Below, piece by piece: positions 8,223-16,684 of a stretch of 43,742 bases of DNA (its first letter is position 1; each line of letters opens with the position of its first letter). The notes under the pieces were generated by a model. It was not told where the DNA came from, did not search any database, and saw only the letters and a program-made list of their open reading frames with translations. Location of the stretch: assembly GCA_002299425.1 (NCBI GenBank), contig DBNW01000087.1, positions 1 through 43,742 of the forward strand. Direction: 5' to 3'. The translations under genes were made by a program, and so were the position numbers. The stretch is from Methylococcaceae bacterium UBA662 (lineage in GTDB: Bacteria > Pseudomonadota > Gammaproteobacteria > Methylococcales > Methylomonadaceae).

Positions 8223-8690
8223 ATGGAAACAAAACCGCCACTGCCGCCTTTTAGCCTGGAAACCGCCGCACAAAAAGTACGAATGGCTGAAGATGCCTGG
8301 AACAGCCGTGACCCTGACCGCATAGTGCAGGTTTATACCGAACAAACCCTATGGCGAAACCGCGCCGAGTTTGCCAGTGGTCGGACGCAAGTTCAGGCGT
8401 TTTTGCAGCGCAAATGGGCTAAGGAACTGGACTACCGGCTCATCAAGGCACTGTGGGCATTTACGGATGCGCGCATCGCAGTGCGCTTTGCCTATGAATG
8501 GCATGACGATTCCGGGCAATGGTTCCGAAGCTACGGCAACGAAAACTGGGAGTTCGATGGGCAGGGCCTGATGCAGCGACGTTATGCCAGCATCAACGAT
8601 TTGCCTATCGGGGAGCAGGACCGTCTGTTCCATTGGCCGTTAGGACCTCGCCCTGACGGTTATCCCGGGCTGACGGAATGGGGGCTTTAA
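8223..8690 (+). CDS. DUF1348 / NTF2-like family protein
   Basis: A 155-residue protein with the DUF1348 pattern. It starts with PFSLETAAQKVRMAEDAWNS, then DRIVQVYTEQTLWRNRAEF, FLQRKWAKELDYRL, VRFAYEWHDDSGQWFRSYGNENWEFD and ASINDLPIGEQDRLFHWPLG. The fold is the SnoaL/NTF2 cone; no catalytic function is established. ATG 8223 is chosen because it starts the conserved region, although the frame is open to 8190. It stands alone between corA and proC. Confidence 0.88.
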   Translation: METKPPLPPFSLETAAQKVRMAEDAWNSRDPDRIVQVYTEQTLWRNRAEFASGRTQVQAFLQRKWAKELDYRLIKALWAFTDARIAVRFAYEWHDDSGQWFRSYGNENWEFDGQGLMQRRYASINDLPIGEQDRLFHWPLGPRPDGYPGLTEWGL

Positions 8691-8797
8691 AAGGCCGGAA
8701 CTAAAAAGCTGTCTGAGCGTGTCTTAGGCGACTCAAGATTGCTTGTCTTGATGCCATATGGGGTAGAATGCTTCTGTCAGTAACAAAAAAAAACACC

Positions 8798-9625
8798 ATG
8801 AAAACACAAAAAATTGGCTTTATTGGCGGCGGCAACATGGCCTCCAGCTTAATGAATGGGTTGATAGCGAGCGGTCACGCACCCGGCTGTCTCTGGGTCT
8901 CGGACATTAATCCCGGGGTGTTGTCGGCGTTGTCCGACACGTTAAAAGTGAACACCACCGCCAGCAATACGGACCTCGTGCAGGCGGTCGATGTGGTAGT
9001 GCTGGCGATTAAGCCGCAGCAATTGCGGCGGGTAGCAGAAGACGTGTCGGCGTTGATTCAACAAAACTGCCGGTTGGTGGTCTCAATAGCCGCCGGTGTC
9101 CGCCAACAGAGTTTAAGCCAGTGGTTGGGCACCGGCGTTGCGGTGGTGCGCTGTATGCCAAACACCCCCGCATTGGTATTAACCGGGGCGACCGCATTGC
9201 ATGCTAACGCCCATGTCACCGAGGCGCAGATGGATTTGGCCGAAAACATTATGCGGGCAGTCGGCATATCGCTTTGGGTTCAGGACGAGACCGACTTAGA
9301 TACGGTTACAGCAGTATCAGGCAGCGGGCCGGCTTATTACTTTTTGCTCATGGAAGCTATGGAAAAGTCTGCACAAGCACTGGGCTTAAGTGAGGCGACG
9401 GCCCGTTTGCTAGTGCAGCAAACGGCACTGGGAGCGGCCAAAATTGCCTTGGAGTCGCCTAATTCGCCACAACAACTGCGCCAGCAGGTCACTTCCGCAG
9501 GCGGCACCACGCAACAAGCCATAGCGGTGTTTGAACAAGGCAATTTTTCTGGCTTGGTAGACCAGGCCTTGCGGGCCGCTCGCAACCGCTCGATCGAGCT
9601 GTCTCGGCATTCGGAGGATAAGTAA
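8798..9625 (+). CDS. proC: Pyrroline-5-carboxylate reductase
   Basis: Last enzyme of proline synthesis, reducing pyrroline-5-carboxylate with NAD(P)H. The 275-residue protein starts with the Rossmann motif IGFIGGGNMASSLMNGL and has VLAIKPQ, VVRCMPNTPALV, TAVSGSGPAYYFLLMEAM and VTSAGGTTQQAIAVFE, all standard. ATG 8798 matches the family start; the frame extends upstream to 8768. A TAGAAT hexamer (8764-8769) is a likely -10. The stop overlaps the yggT start by one base, the classical proC-yggT pairing. Confidence 0.96.
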   Translation: MKTQKIGFIGGGNMASSLMNGLIASGHAPGCLWVSDINPGVLSALSDTLKVNTTASNTDLVQAVDVVVLAIKPQQLRRVAEDVSALIQQNCRLVVSIAAGVRQQSLSQWLGTGVAVVRCMPNTPALVLTGATALHANAHVTEAQMDLAENIMRAVGISLWVQDETDLDTVTAVSGSGPAYYFLLMEAMEKSAQALGLSEATARLLVQQTALGAAKIALESPNSPQQLRQQVTSAGGTTQQAIAVFEQGNFSGLVDQALRAARNRSIELSRHSEDK

Positions 9626-10200
9626 TGGACTCAAGTTACTGGGCCGACCCAGTGGTATTCATCGTTGATAGCCTAGCATCGCTGTACATTCTAGCTTTGT
9701 TGCTGCGTTTTTTGTTGCAATGGTGCGCTGCCCCCTATTACAACCCGATTTCTCAGTTTTTGGTCAAAATCACCCATCCACCGCTGCGTTTTTTGCGTAG
9801 ATGGGTGCCGCCAATTGGAAAAATAGACAGTGCTTCATTGCTGCTGATGCTGGTTTTACAAGCTCTGGCGAATTTTTTCATCGTACAGTTACAAGGCATG
9901 GCCATTGGCATAGGTGCCTTAGTGGTGCTGTCCACCGCAGATTTGGTGTCGTTGTTGCTCAATGTGTTGGTGTTCGCTGTTTTTGCCAGAGCCTTGCTGA
10001 GTTGGGTCAATCCGGGCGGGGGAGGGGCGGCATCTGCTATTTTAATTAGCCTGACCGAACCGTTGTTGACCGTTGCACGCAAAATTATCCCTGATTTTGG
10101 GGGCATGGATTTTTCGCCTTTGGCGGTGTTGTTTTTTCTGCAACTGGGAAAAATGGTCGTGTTGCCGCCGTTGCATGCCTTGGCAAAGTTGTTAGGCTGA
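9625..10200 (+). CDS. yggT: YggT family integral membrane protein
   Basis: A 191-residue inner-membrane protein with two YggT units. The conserved phrases LLRFLLQWCAAPYYNPISQFLVKITHPPLRFLRRWVPP and, in the second half, FARALLSWVNPG with LTEPLLTVARKIIP are diagnostic. Four or more hydrophobic segments are visible. Homologues are linked to osmotic tolerance and cell division/plastid nucleoid phenotypes, but the biochemical role is not known. Its ATG shares a base with the proC stop codon. Confidence 0.93.
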   Translation: MDSSYWADPVVFIVDSLASLYILALLLRFLLQWCAAPYYNPISQFLVKITHPPLRFLRRWVPPIGKIDSASLLLMLVLQALANFFIVQLQGMAIGIGALVVLSTADLVSLLLNVLVFAVFARALLSWVNPGGGGAASAILISLTEPLLTVARKIIPDFGGMDFSPLAVLFFLQLGKMVVLPPLHALAKLLG

Positions 10201-10261
10201 CCCGTTTCAAGGGACGGCGGCTTGGGTCAAAATTTTTCTTACCGTTGCGGGCGGTTTTGTT

Positions 10262-11296
10262 ATGGCTGTTTTTAAGACGGGGCTGACGGCGGGGCTGGTG
10301 CTGTACTTGGGCTTGGCGTGTGTTTTTTTTGCCCAAGAGAGCGGGTCTAACCAAACCGGGCAACACCCTAAACGCTTATACCGCATTGAAGACGATGACG
10401 GTAACACCGTATTTGCCGACAAGATACCCGCCGAACTTAACCAATACCGCCAAGAACGCCTCAACGCCAGGGGCATGGTCGTGGAAAAAAAAGACAAGGC
10501 CAAATCCAGTGAGCAACAGATCATGGAGACGCGTTTGGCGGCCTTAAGGCAAGAGACACAAAAGTTGATTGCCCGGCAGAAAATGCACGACGAAGCGTTA
10601 CTGAGTACTTACCATTCTGAAAATGACATAGCCGATGCGTTGCAAGTTGCCCTAGAGGGTTTTGACACAAAAGAAAAATTACTCGAATCCAAGCTAAAAA
10701 ACATCTCCCGCCAGTTGGACAATCACATAAAAGTAGCGGCTGAATACGAACGCAGCGGCAAGCCGCTTCCTGCCAGCCTCGTCGCCAGCATTGCCGCTAG
10801 CCGTGCATCCCTTGTACAAATCCAACAAGCCCTTCAGGCTAATAAAGATAAGCGGCAGTTGACCGAAAACGAATACCGAGCGGATATCGAACGCTTTTTG
10901 TTCTTGACCGAGAGCCATAAAAAACCCGGCAAGGAGATTTTAGTACCCAGCGTTAAAGAAGCCAATTTGTTGGGCTTGTTCTACTGCGACAACGACCGCC
11001 AATGCAACAAAGCGTGGCATTTAGCGCGTGACTTCATCAACCAATACTCGACAACAAAACCCAATATCTTCAACGAAAAATTGATCATGAATCGCCCACC
11101 TGCCACAGACAGCGATATCAGCCTGTCGTTGTCAAGAATTTCGCTCACCGACAACGATTATTTGCTGTTTTTGGACATTCTTTGCCATAACTCGGCGTCT
11201 GGGCAAGCATTGTGTGCAAGCGATCAGGTAAGAGCCATCCGTAGCCAGTTTAGGCCTTACATGAACGATGTCTTAGCGCGGGCGAGACAGCAATAA
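10262..11296 (+). CDS. DUF4124-type coiled-coil protein, probably exported
   Basis: A 344-residue protein with an N-terminal hydrophobic segment (about 5-25) that could be a signal peptide or anchor. A DUF4124-like motif follows, RLYRIEDDDGNTVFADKIPAE, typical of periplasmic proteins of unknown role. From about 80 to 220 the sequence is rich in Lys, Glu, Gln and Leu and predicted to be helical or coiled coil. The C-terminal third has Cys pairs (FYCDNDRQCNKAW, LCHNSASGQALCAS) that could form disulfides. Function unknown. Its last 24 bases overlap the 3' end of argB on the other strand. Confidence 0.75.
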   Translation: MAVFKTGLTAGLVLYLGLACVFFAQESGSNQTGQHPKRLYRIEDDDGNTVFADKIPAELNQYRQERLNARGMVVEKKDKAKSSEQQIMETRLAALRQETQKLIARQKMHDEALLSTYHSENDIADALQVALEGFDTKEKLLESKLKNISRQLDNHIKVAAEYERSGKPLPASLVASIAASRASLVQIQQALQANKDKRQLTENEYRADIERFLFLTESHKKPGKEILVPSVKEANLLGLFYCDNDRQCNKAWHLARDFINQYSTTKPNIFNEKLIMNRPPATDSDISLSLSRISLTDNDYLLFLDILCHNSASGQALCASDQVRAIRSQFRPYMNDVLARARQQ

Positions 11297-12169
11297 GGTA
11301 CCCACGCCTTGGTCGGTAAACAATTCCAGTAACACGGCGTGTTCTACGCGGCCATCAATGATATGGGCACTGTTGACGCCACCGCTGAGGGCGTCGGTGG
11401 CGCAGCGTGTTTTAGGGATCATGCCGCCGGAAATAGTGCCATCAGCGATCAAGTCTTTGATGTCCTGTAAGGTCAGGCCGGTCAATAAACGACCTTGTTT
11501 ATCCAGTATGCCGGTCGTGTTGGTCAAAAGAATGAGCTTTTCGGCCTTAAGCACTTCGGCCACTTTGCCTGCGACCAGGTCGGCATTGATGTTGTAAGAA
11601 TGACCGTCCACACCCACGCCAATCGGGGCGATGACCGGTATAAAATCGCTACGGCCGAGCATATCGACTACCGACGGGTCTATGCTGCTGACTTCCCCGA
11701 CATGGCCAAGATCAATGATTTCGGAAGCTTCGTCGTCTAATTTGGCTGTTTGTGGGCTGATTTTTTTGGCGCGGATAAAATCGCCGTCCTTGCCAGTCAA
11801 ACCCACCGCTTTGCCACCGTGACGATTGATAAGGTTAACAATTTCCTTGTTGACCAGCCCGCCTAAGACCATTTCCACGATGTCCATGGTTTCACTATCG
11901 GTGACTCTCATGCCGTTGACAAAATCAGATGTTTTGCCCAGTTTACTTAAAAACTGACCGATTTGCGGGCCGCCGCCGTGGACTACAATCGGGTTTAGCC
12001 CCACCAACTTCATCAGCACGATGTCGCGGGCAAAACTGTGTTTGAGGTTTTCATCCACCATAGCATGGCCGCCAAACTTAACGACTACGGTTTTGCCAGT
12101 AAAGCGTTGAATGTATGGCAGGGCCTCGATTAATACGTTGGCTATGTGGTGAGCTGTGGTTTTTTTCAT
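11273..12169 (-). CDS. argB: Acetylglutamate kinase
   Basis: Second enzyme of arginine synthesis, phosphorylating N-acetylglutamate. The 298-residue protein shows TVVVKFGGHAM near the N-terminus (nucleotide site), VVHGGGPQIGQFLSKLG, a central nucleophile-binding stretch with NADLVAGKVAEVLKAEKLILLTN, and the C-terminal GGMIPKTRCATDALSGGVNSAHIIDGR. It ends the coaBC-dut-membrane protein-argB series. The 3' end converges on and overlaps the DUF4124 gene by 24 bases. Confidence 0.96.
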   Translation of the reverse strand: MKKTTAHHIANVLIEALPYIQRFTGKTVVVKFGGHAMVDENLKHSFARDIVLMKLVGLNPIVVHGGGPQIGQFLSKLGKTSDFVNGMRVTDSETMDIVEMVLGGLVNKEIVNLINRHGGKAVGLTGKDGDFIRAKKISPQTAKLDDEASEIIDLGHVGEVSSIDPSVVDMLGRSDFIPVIAPIGVGVDGHSYNINADLVAGKVAEVLKAEKLILLTNTTGILDKQGRLLTGLTLQDIKDLIADGTISGGMIPKTRCATDALSGGVNSAHIIDGRVEHAVLLELFTDQGVGTLLLSRPR

Positions 12170-12225
12170 AAAACTTGTATCCAGAGTTGCCAGACCTTGT
12201 GCAAGGTTAGGCCAAAAAAAGAGGG

Positions 12226-13305
12226 CTAGCGCGATTGCCCGGGTTTCTGATCATCAAACAGATCGTCGAGATCAAGGTCTTGGTCGTCGACAGTAATGTT
12301 GAAATTGTCGTCGGCAAACAGGGTGTTTTCTGTTCCGAAGGCGGTGTATGTTGGGTTGCGGTCAAAGCTTGTCTGGGTGTCAGGCTTTTCCAAAACCCGC
12401 TTGAGTTGCAGCAAGTTTGAAAACAAAACCCTCAGTTCGTTCAGTTGGAAAGGGTAGTTGCCTTGTAGGTTATTGCTCATTATGTCCTTGAAAAACCGCA
12501 TTAAGTTACCGGTATCTTGGGACAAGGTTGCGGACATCTGGCGGTAGCCGACAAAAAGTGCCAGCCCTGCAAAAAATGCGGGCAGAAAAATGGCCAAAAT
12601 AACGGACACGTCAAAATAACCGGCCTGTGCGTTGGCTTGGTAGGCAAGGCTCCAGTGTGTTCCGGGTACAGAAATGACTGGCAAATCCTCGGGCACTTGT
12701 GCGCTAAAAGCCCCCGCTTGCGCCAACACCGTGCTAGATTGCCGCAATTGCAAAGCGACGTTTTTTGTGACCGAAGTCGATAGGTGCTGTTGCACAAAAC
12801 CCGGGTCGAAACTGGCCAAGATAACCCCTGCCACAGTACCGTGATAGACGATTCTGCGAGCGATAGCCAGGTGGCGATCGGTTTTCTGGCCTTGAATAGC
12901 GGGTGCTGGATTTTCGCTGCTAGCTTGCCTGGCCATTGCCAAACCGGAAAACCCCATGGGCGGGCTGGTGGAATCATCGGGTGTATCGACATCGGGCAGC
13001 AGCAGCCTGATTTTTAGGCTGCCTGGCAGGTACGCTTCGAGTGTGGCGGCGGTCAACTTTAACAAAGGGGTGTTGCGTGCCAATAACGCCGTCAACACGT
13101 CTGTATCCTGAGCCATTTTATCTAAAACCGCATTGATTTGGGCAATATGGGCTGCGATACTTAGGGCAGCGCCCCTGGCTACAGCCTGGGCTTCTTGTTC
13201 CCGAGCTTGGTTGATGCCGGAGGCCAACAGCCAGTAAACGGCCAAGCCTGCGACCACTGTCATGGTGATAACAAAGCTCGCAAGCCAAGTGAATAGCTTT
13301 AGCAT
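12226..13305 (-). CDS. Two-TM membrane protein, probable stand-alone N-terminal region of AlgC-type mutase
   Basis: A 359-residue protein with a transmembrane helix at about 5-28, a periplasmic sensor-like region (about 30-230), a second helix at about 232-254 and a cytoplasmic tail. The tail ends in an acidic stretch near 340-355. In pseudomonads and relatives the gene between dut and argB is algC, whose long form has just such a membrane/periplasmic N-terminus before the phosphomannomutase/phosphoglucomutase domain. Here no mutase follows: a TAG ends the frame and argB starts 56 bases later. This is either a truncated algC or a split one. The identity rests on synteny and topology. Confidence 0.65.
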   Translation of the reverse strand: MLKLFTWLASFVITMTVVAGLAVYWLLASGINQAREQEAQAVARGAALSIAAHIAQINAVLDKMAQDTDVLTALLARNTPLLKLTAATLEAYLPGSLKIRLLLPDVDTPDDSTSPPMGFSGLAMARQASSENPAPAIQGQKTDRHLAIARRIVYHGTVAGVILASFDPGFVQQHLSTSVTKNVALQLRQSSTVLAQAGAFSAQVPEDLPVISVPGTHWSLAYQANAQAGYFDVSVILAIFLPAFFAGLALFVGYRQMSATLSQDTGNLMRFFKDIMSNNLQGNYPFQLNELRVLFSNLLQLKRVLEKPDTQTSFDRNPTYTAFGTENTLFADDNFNITVDDQDLDLDDLFDDQKPGQSR

Positions 13306-13332
13306 ACCGCACCCACTCCTAAATACACGTTG

Positions 13333-13788
13333 TCACTGCTGCCCGCTGTGGCCAAAACCGCCCATGCCTCGGTAGCTGGGGGTGAATTCCGTTACCTGTT
13401 CAAAAGCCACTTGGACAACAGGGACAAACACCATTTGCGCCAAGCGTTCGCCGGGTTGGATGGTGAACGGGGTATCGCTGCGGTTCCAACAAGACACCAG
13501 AATTTGCCCTTGGTAGTCTGAATCAATTAGTCCCACCAGGTTGCCTAAGACGATGCCGTGCCGATGCCCAAGCCCTGACCGTGGCAGCAGCAGGGCAGCC
13601 AGCCCAGGGTCTTCGATATGCACCGCCAGGCCAGTTGGAACCAGTTCGGTTTGGCCGGGGTTAAGTCGCAGCGGCTGATCAAGACAAGCCCTTAAATCTA
13701 AGCCGGCTGATCCTTCGGTGGCGTATTCTGGCAGAGAAATAGCGGTCCCTAGGCGGGGGTCGGTTATTTTAAGTTGAATTTTTTTCAT
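13333..13788 (-). CDS. dut: Deoxyuridine 5'-triphosphate nucleotidohydrolase
   Basis: Trimeric dUTPase, hydrolysing dUTP to dUMP. The 151-residue protein shows the five family motifs: EGSAGLDLRAC, LLLPRSGLGHRHGIVLGN, GLIDSDYQGQI, GERLAQMVFVPV and the Gly-rich C-terminal RGMGGFGHSG. The ATG at 13788 gives MKKIQLKITDPRLG, the normal N-terminus, and overlaps the end of coaBC by 20 bases. coaBC-dut is a widespread gammaproteobacterial pair. Confidence 0.96.
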   Translation of the reverse strand: MKKIQLKITDPRLGTAISLPEYATEGSAGLDLRACLDQPLRLNPGQTELVPTGLAVHIEDPGLAALLLPRSGLGHRHGIVLGNLVGLIDSDYQGQILVSCWNRSDTPFTIQPGERLAQMVFVPVVQVAFEQVTEFTPSYRGMGGFGHSGQQ

Positions 13789-14974
13789 GAAATTTTTCTG
13801 CAATTAGCGGCAGCAGCGTCTTGGCCAGGTCGTTTTTTTCCATCATACCCAAGTGCGCCTCGCCACCTGCCCAGTAAACCTGAAGGGCGTTTTCTTCGCT
13901 GTCGAACCCCCCTTGTTTTTTTCCCACCCAATTGGCGGCTATCAGGTCCAAATTTTTTTGTTGCAACTTAGCCTTGGCGTGCGCTTCCAGGTTTTCGGTT
14001 TCTGCGGCAAAACCGACCGTGAACGGACGCCGGGCTTTAAGGCTAGCCACCGCAGCGAGAATATCCGGCGTTTTTTGCAGCATTATCTGCAACAGGCCGT
14101 CCTGTTTTTTTATTTTTTCCGCTTTAGTGGCTACCGGGGCGTAGTCTGCAACTGCGGCCGCTGCGATAAAGATGTCGTAATCGGTCGCGCATTCGATTAC
14201 GGCTTGGTACATTTCGGCTGCGGTTTCAACAGCGATGCAGTGCACCGCTTCGGGGTACGGCAAGTTGGTCGGGCCTGACACCAACGTAACGCGTGCACCC
14301 GCCGCGACCGCCGCCTTAGCCAGCGCGTAGCCCATTTTCCCCGAGCTTCGGTTGCTGATGTAGCGCACCGGGTCTATCGGTTCACGGGTAGGTCCTGCGG
14401 TGATCAACAGGCTTGTTCCCAACAAAAAGCGCGGTGGTTCTAGGATGCGGCTGACAATGGTTTCCGGCAAGGACATCCGGCCCATGCCGATGTCCCCGCA
14501 GGCTTGTTCCCCGGCTTCGGGACCGATAATAAGCGCACCCCGCTTTTGCAAAATCCGGATGTTTTCCTGAGTTACCGCTTTCCCCCACATGGCTTGGTTC
14601 ATGGCAGGTGCGAGGTAAACGGGGCATGTGGCAACCAAGTAAAGCGTTGAGAGTAAATCATCGGCAAGGCCACAGCGTAATTTAGCCAGGCAGTTGGCAG
14701 TGGCCGGGGCAATCAGCAGCACCTCCGCCCACCGCGCCAAGCAGATATGATCCATGGCGTTTTCAGTCGCGGTATCTTGGTGGCCACTGAACACGGGATT
14801 GCCGGAAAGTGCTTGGAAAGTCATGGGGCCAACAAATTGAGTGGCGGTTTCAGTCATCACCACACGAATGTCGCAGCCCGCCTTTTTGAGTAACCGAACC
14901 ACTTCAGCCGCCTTGTAGGCAGCAATGCCACCGCTCACGCCCAGTAATACGCGCTTTGTGTTAATGGGGGTCAC
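13769..14974 (-). CDS. coaBC: Bifunctional phosphopantothenoylcysteine decarboxylase/synthetase
   Basis: Fusion enzyme for two coenzyme A steps. The N-terminal flavoprotein decarboxylase (about 1-185) has LLGVSGGIAAYKAAEVVRLL, APATANCLAKLRCGLADDLL and PAMNQAMW. The C-terminal synthetase (about 190-401) has ITAGPTREPIDPVRYISN followed by RSSGKMG, and AAAVADYAP. The start codon is GTG (14972-14974), which directly follows an AAGG. It is first of the coaBC-dut-X-argB series. Confidence 0.95.
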   Translation of the reverse strand: MTPINTKRVLLGVSGGIAAYKAAEVVRLLKKAGCDIRVVMTETATQFVGPMTFQALSGNPVFSGHQDTATENAMDHICLARWAEVLLIAPATANCLAKLRCGLADDLLSTLYLVATCPVYLAPAMNQAMWGKAVTQENIRILQKRGALIIGPEAGEQACGDIGMGRMSLPETIVSRILEPPRFLLGTSLLITAGPTREPIDPVRYISNRSSGKMGYALAKAAVAAGARVTLVSGPTNLPYPEAVHCIAVETAAEMYQAVIECATDYDIFIAAAAVADYAPVATKAEKIKKQDGLLQIMLQKTPDILAAVASLKARRPFTVGFAAETENLEAHAKAKLQQKNLDLIAANWVGKKQGGFDSEENALQVYWAGGEAHLGMMEKNDLAKTLLPLIAEKFHEKNST

Positions 14975-15056
14975 CTTGCGAGCAAAAATTCCGGCTATTA
15001 TGGCAAGACCGAATAAATTCTTCTATTTTTAATTCGAAACTTAGGGTGGTTATTTC

Positions 15057-15731
15057 ATGGCAATAAAAGACTGGCCGCCTGAGCTGCGGCCGCGGGAAAA
15101 ATTGCTGCAACGTGGCGCTGGTGCTTTAACCGATGCCGAGCTTTTAGCTATTTTTCTGCGCACGGGTACGCAAGGTAAATCGGCGGTTGATTTGGCCATT
15201 GAATTGCTGGGCAACTTCGGTTCGTTGCGTTCGTTATTGGCTGCCGACCGGGGCAGGTTTTGCCAAGCCAATGGTTTAGGATCGGCAAAATACGCGCAAT
15301 TGCAAGCAGTATTGGAAATGGCCCGGCGGCATTTTTTAGAAATTTTACAGCACGACAGCGTATTAGATAGCCCTGATGCTACTCGCGCCTATTTGAGCGC
15401 ACAGCTGCGGCCTTATCGCCACGAGGTGTTTGCCTGTCTGTTCTTGGACAATCGAAACCGCGTAATCCAAATGGAAGAGCTGTCGCATGGCACATTAGAC
15501 AGTGCCAGTGTTTATCCCCGTGAAGTGGCCAAAAAAGCGTTGCACCATAATTGTGCGGCAATTATTCTCGCCCACAACCACCCCTCCGGCATCGCCGAAC
15601 CCAGCCAGGCTGACAGAGCCGTGACTCACCGGTTGCAGCAAGCGTTGTCTTTGTTTGATATAAAAGTCTTAGACCATTTCATTATCGGCGACGGGACGCC
15701 TTTTTCGTTTGCCGAACAGGGTTTGATTTAA
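15057..15731 (+). CDS. radC: RadC family JAMM-domain protein
   Basis: A 224-residue RadC protein. The N-terminal helix-hairpin-helix region begins IKDWPPELRPREKLLQRGA and DAELLAIFLRTGT. The C-terminal JAMM/MPN domain has the metal motif HNHPSG followed by EPSQAD, and YPREVAKKAL. Despite the name, a role in recombination repair is not supported for the family. It lies next to coaBC in the opposite orientation, as in many gammaproteobacteria. Its 3' end borders the integrated-element scar that starts at 15800. Confidence 0.94.
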   Translation: MAIKDWPPELRPREKLLQRGAGALTDAELLAIFLRTGTQGKSAVDLAIELLGNFGSLRSLLAADRGRFCQANGLGSAKYAQLQAVLEMARRHFLEILQHDSVLDSPDATRAYLSAQLRPYRHEVFACLFLDNRNRVIQMEELSHGTLDSASVYPREVAKKALHHNCAAIILAHNHPSGIAEPSQADRAVTHRLQQALSLFDIKVLDHFIIGDGTPFSFAEQGLI

Positions 15732-15799
15732 TTCGGCGGCCACGGCTCTACGTTCGTCCGCATACCCGGTATCCCAGTTGGCCAGACTGTGCGGCATCG

Positions 15800-15862
15800 G
15801 GTGTATCCGGCAGCACTTCATCGAGCAATAAAAAACCCGCTAAGCCTTACAGCTTGCGGGTT
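15800..15862 (+). repeat. 63-base direct repeat, distal copy
   Basis: Identical at every position to 16663-16725 (offset 863). It contains the same hairpin terminator sequence as the copy next to tRNA-Ser, but the bases after the hairpin on the plus strand differ (TTATAG instead of TTTTTG). It probably represents the distal attachment-site copy of the integrated element. Confidence 0.9.
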
Positions 15863-15973
15863 ATAGCCTGTAAGCCCTTATTTATAAGGCTTGTTAATTG
15901 TTGTTTTTACATATACCGCCAAAAATACCGCCAAGTGAGTGATGCTGCCCCCTTTTTTTGGCCTATTTTGGCA

Positions 15974-16159
15974 TCAGGCCGCCATCATTCCATCAGTTCC
16001 GCTTTCTCGATTTGCTCCCTTAGCCAGACGACACCACCCAAGGTCAAAAGCTTTTGGTAATGAATCGATCAGGCGGGTAAGGTTTTGAACCGTACTGCCA
16101 GGCAAGGCCAGCAAGGCTTTTCTTGCCGACTTTTTGACCTCGACGTTATAGCAAGCCAT
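15974..16159 (-). pseudogene. RelE/ParE-type toxin, truncated
   Basis: The 61-residue frame starts MACYNVEVKKSARKALLALP and continues TVQNLTRLIDSLPK, a typical RelE-family N-terminal half. After residue 36 the sequence (AFDLGWCRLAKGANRESGTD) no longer resembles the family. The C-terminal strands with the catalytic residues (YRIRVGDYR-like) are missing, and the frame stops at 61 against a usual 85-95. It overlaps the antitoxin gene by 14 bases. It is probably inactive. It lies inside the element scar. Confidence 0.75.
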
Positions 16160-16331
16160 CAGCCGCCAAGTCCTTTTTCACTTGTTCCCACGGAATGGTC
16201 TCTTCTTCGCGTGTTTCTGCAATTGCCGCCAAGTCTTCTAGGTCTTCCATCAATTCCTGATAGTCTGCCATCGACAAAATAACGGCGGTCTTATCGCCGT
16301 TGGCATTGGTTATAAATTGGGGTGGGTTCAT
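16146..16331 (-). CDS. Phd/YefM-type antitoxin
   Basis: A 61-residue protein. The first half, GDKTAVILSMADYQELMEDL followed by EDLAAI, is the conserved Phd/YefM segment. The second half, ETREEETIPWEQVKKDLAADG, is the usual toxin-binding tail. The first strand of the DNA-binding domain is short compared with typical 80-90 residue antitoxins, so this may be a compact subtype. It precedes the toxin remnant with a 14-base overlap on the minus strand. With the toxin broken it probably persists as a solitary antitoxin. Confidence 0.75.
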   Translation of the reverse strand: MNPPQFITNANGDKTAVILSMADYQELMEDLEDLAAIAETREEETIPWEQVKKDLAADGLL

Positions 16332-16342
16332 GGTTTCACCGC

Positions 16343-16684
16343 TTATTTAAGTGCGTATTGGCCTTTATTATACGTCTTTGGACAATCCAAGCGACATAAG
16401 CACGGCATCACTTGCGCCCCGTTCTTGAGGCCGTCCAGATAGTCTGCTCATGATTGCATCATCTTCCGGCGTTCGGGTAAGTGCTGCGCCCGATTGTAGG
16501 CGGCTTTTACGCGGTTACGTTCGGCATGGGCTAACTGGCGTTCGATCATATCGGAATGGAAGCCTTGCTCGTGTAAAAGCGTACTGGCGGTGGTGCGGAA
16601 ACCGTGGGCGGTGGTATCAACTCCAGTAAATCTGAATATACCGCCGCCGATGGCGCTATGTCGGTGTATCCGGCAGCACTTCAT
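16343..16684 (-). pseudogene. C-terminal fragment of a P4-type tyrosine integrase with nonsense codon
   Basis: The minus-strand frame encodes TAHGFRTTASTLLHEQGF (catalytic Arg of the HxxR box) and IERQLAHAERNRVKAAYNRA (LxH and the catalytic Tyr), the end of the catalytic domain of prophage/island integrases. A TGA at 16448-16450 stands where homologues have Trp in QxWADYLDGLK; reading through it gives ADYLDGLKNGAQVM and a TAA at 16343. The 5' three quarters of the gene are missing: the similarity stops near the direct repeat at 16663. It is therefore truncated and has a stop mutation. Confidence 0.85.

Noticed and set aside
12194..12207. ACCTTG-TG-CAAGGT palindrome before argB as an ArgR site
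   Set aside because: It does not match the ARG box pattern and the two-base loop is too short for a stable hairpin.
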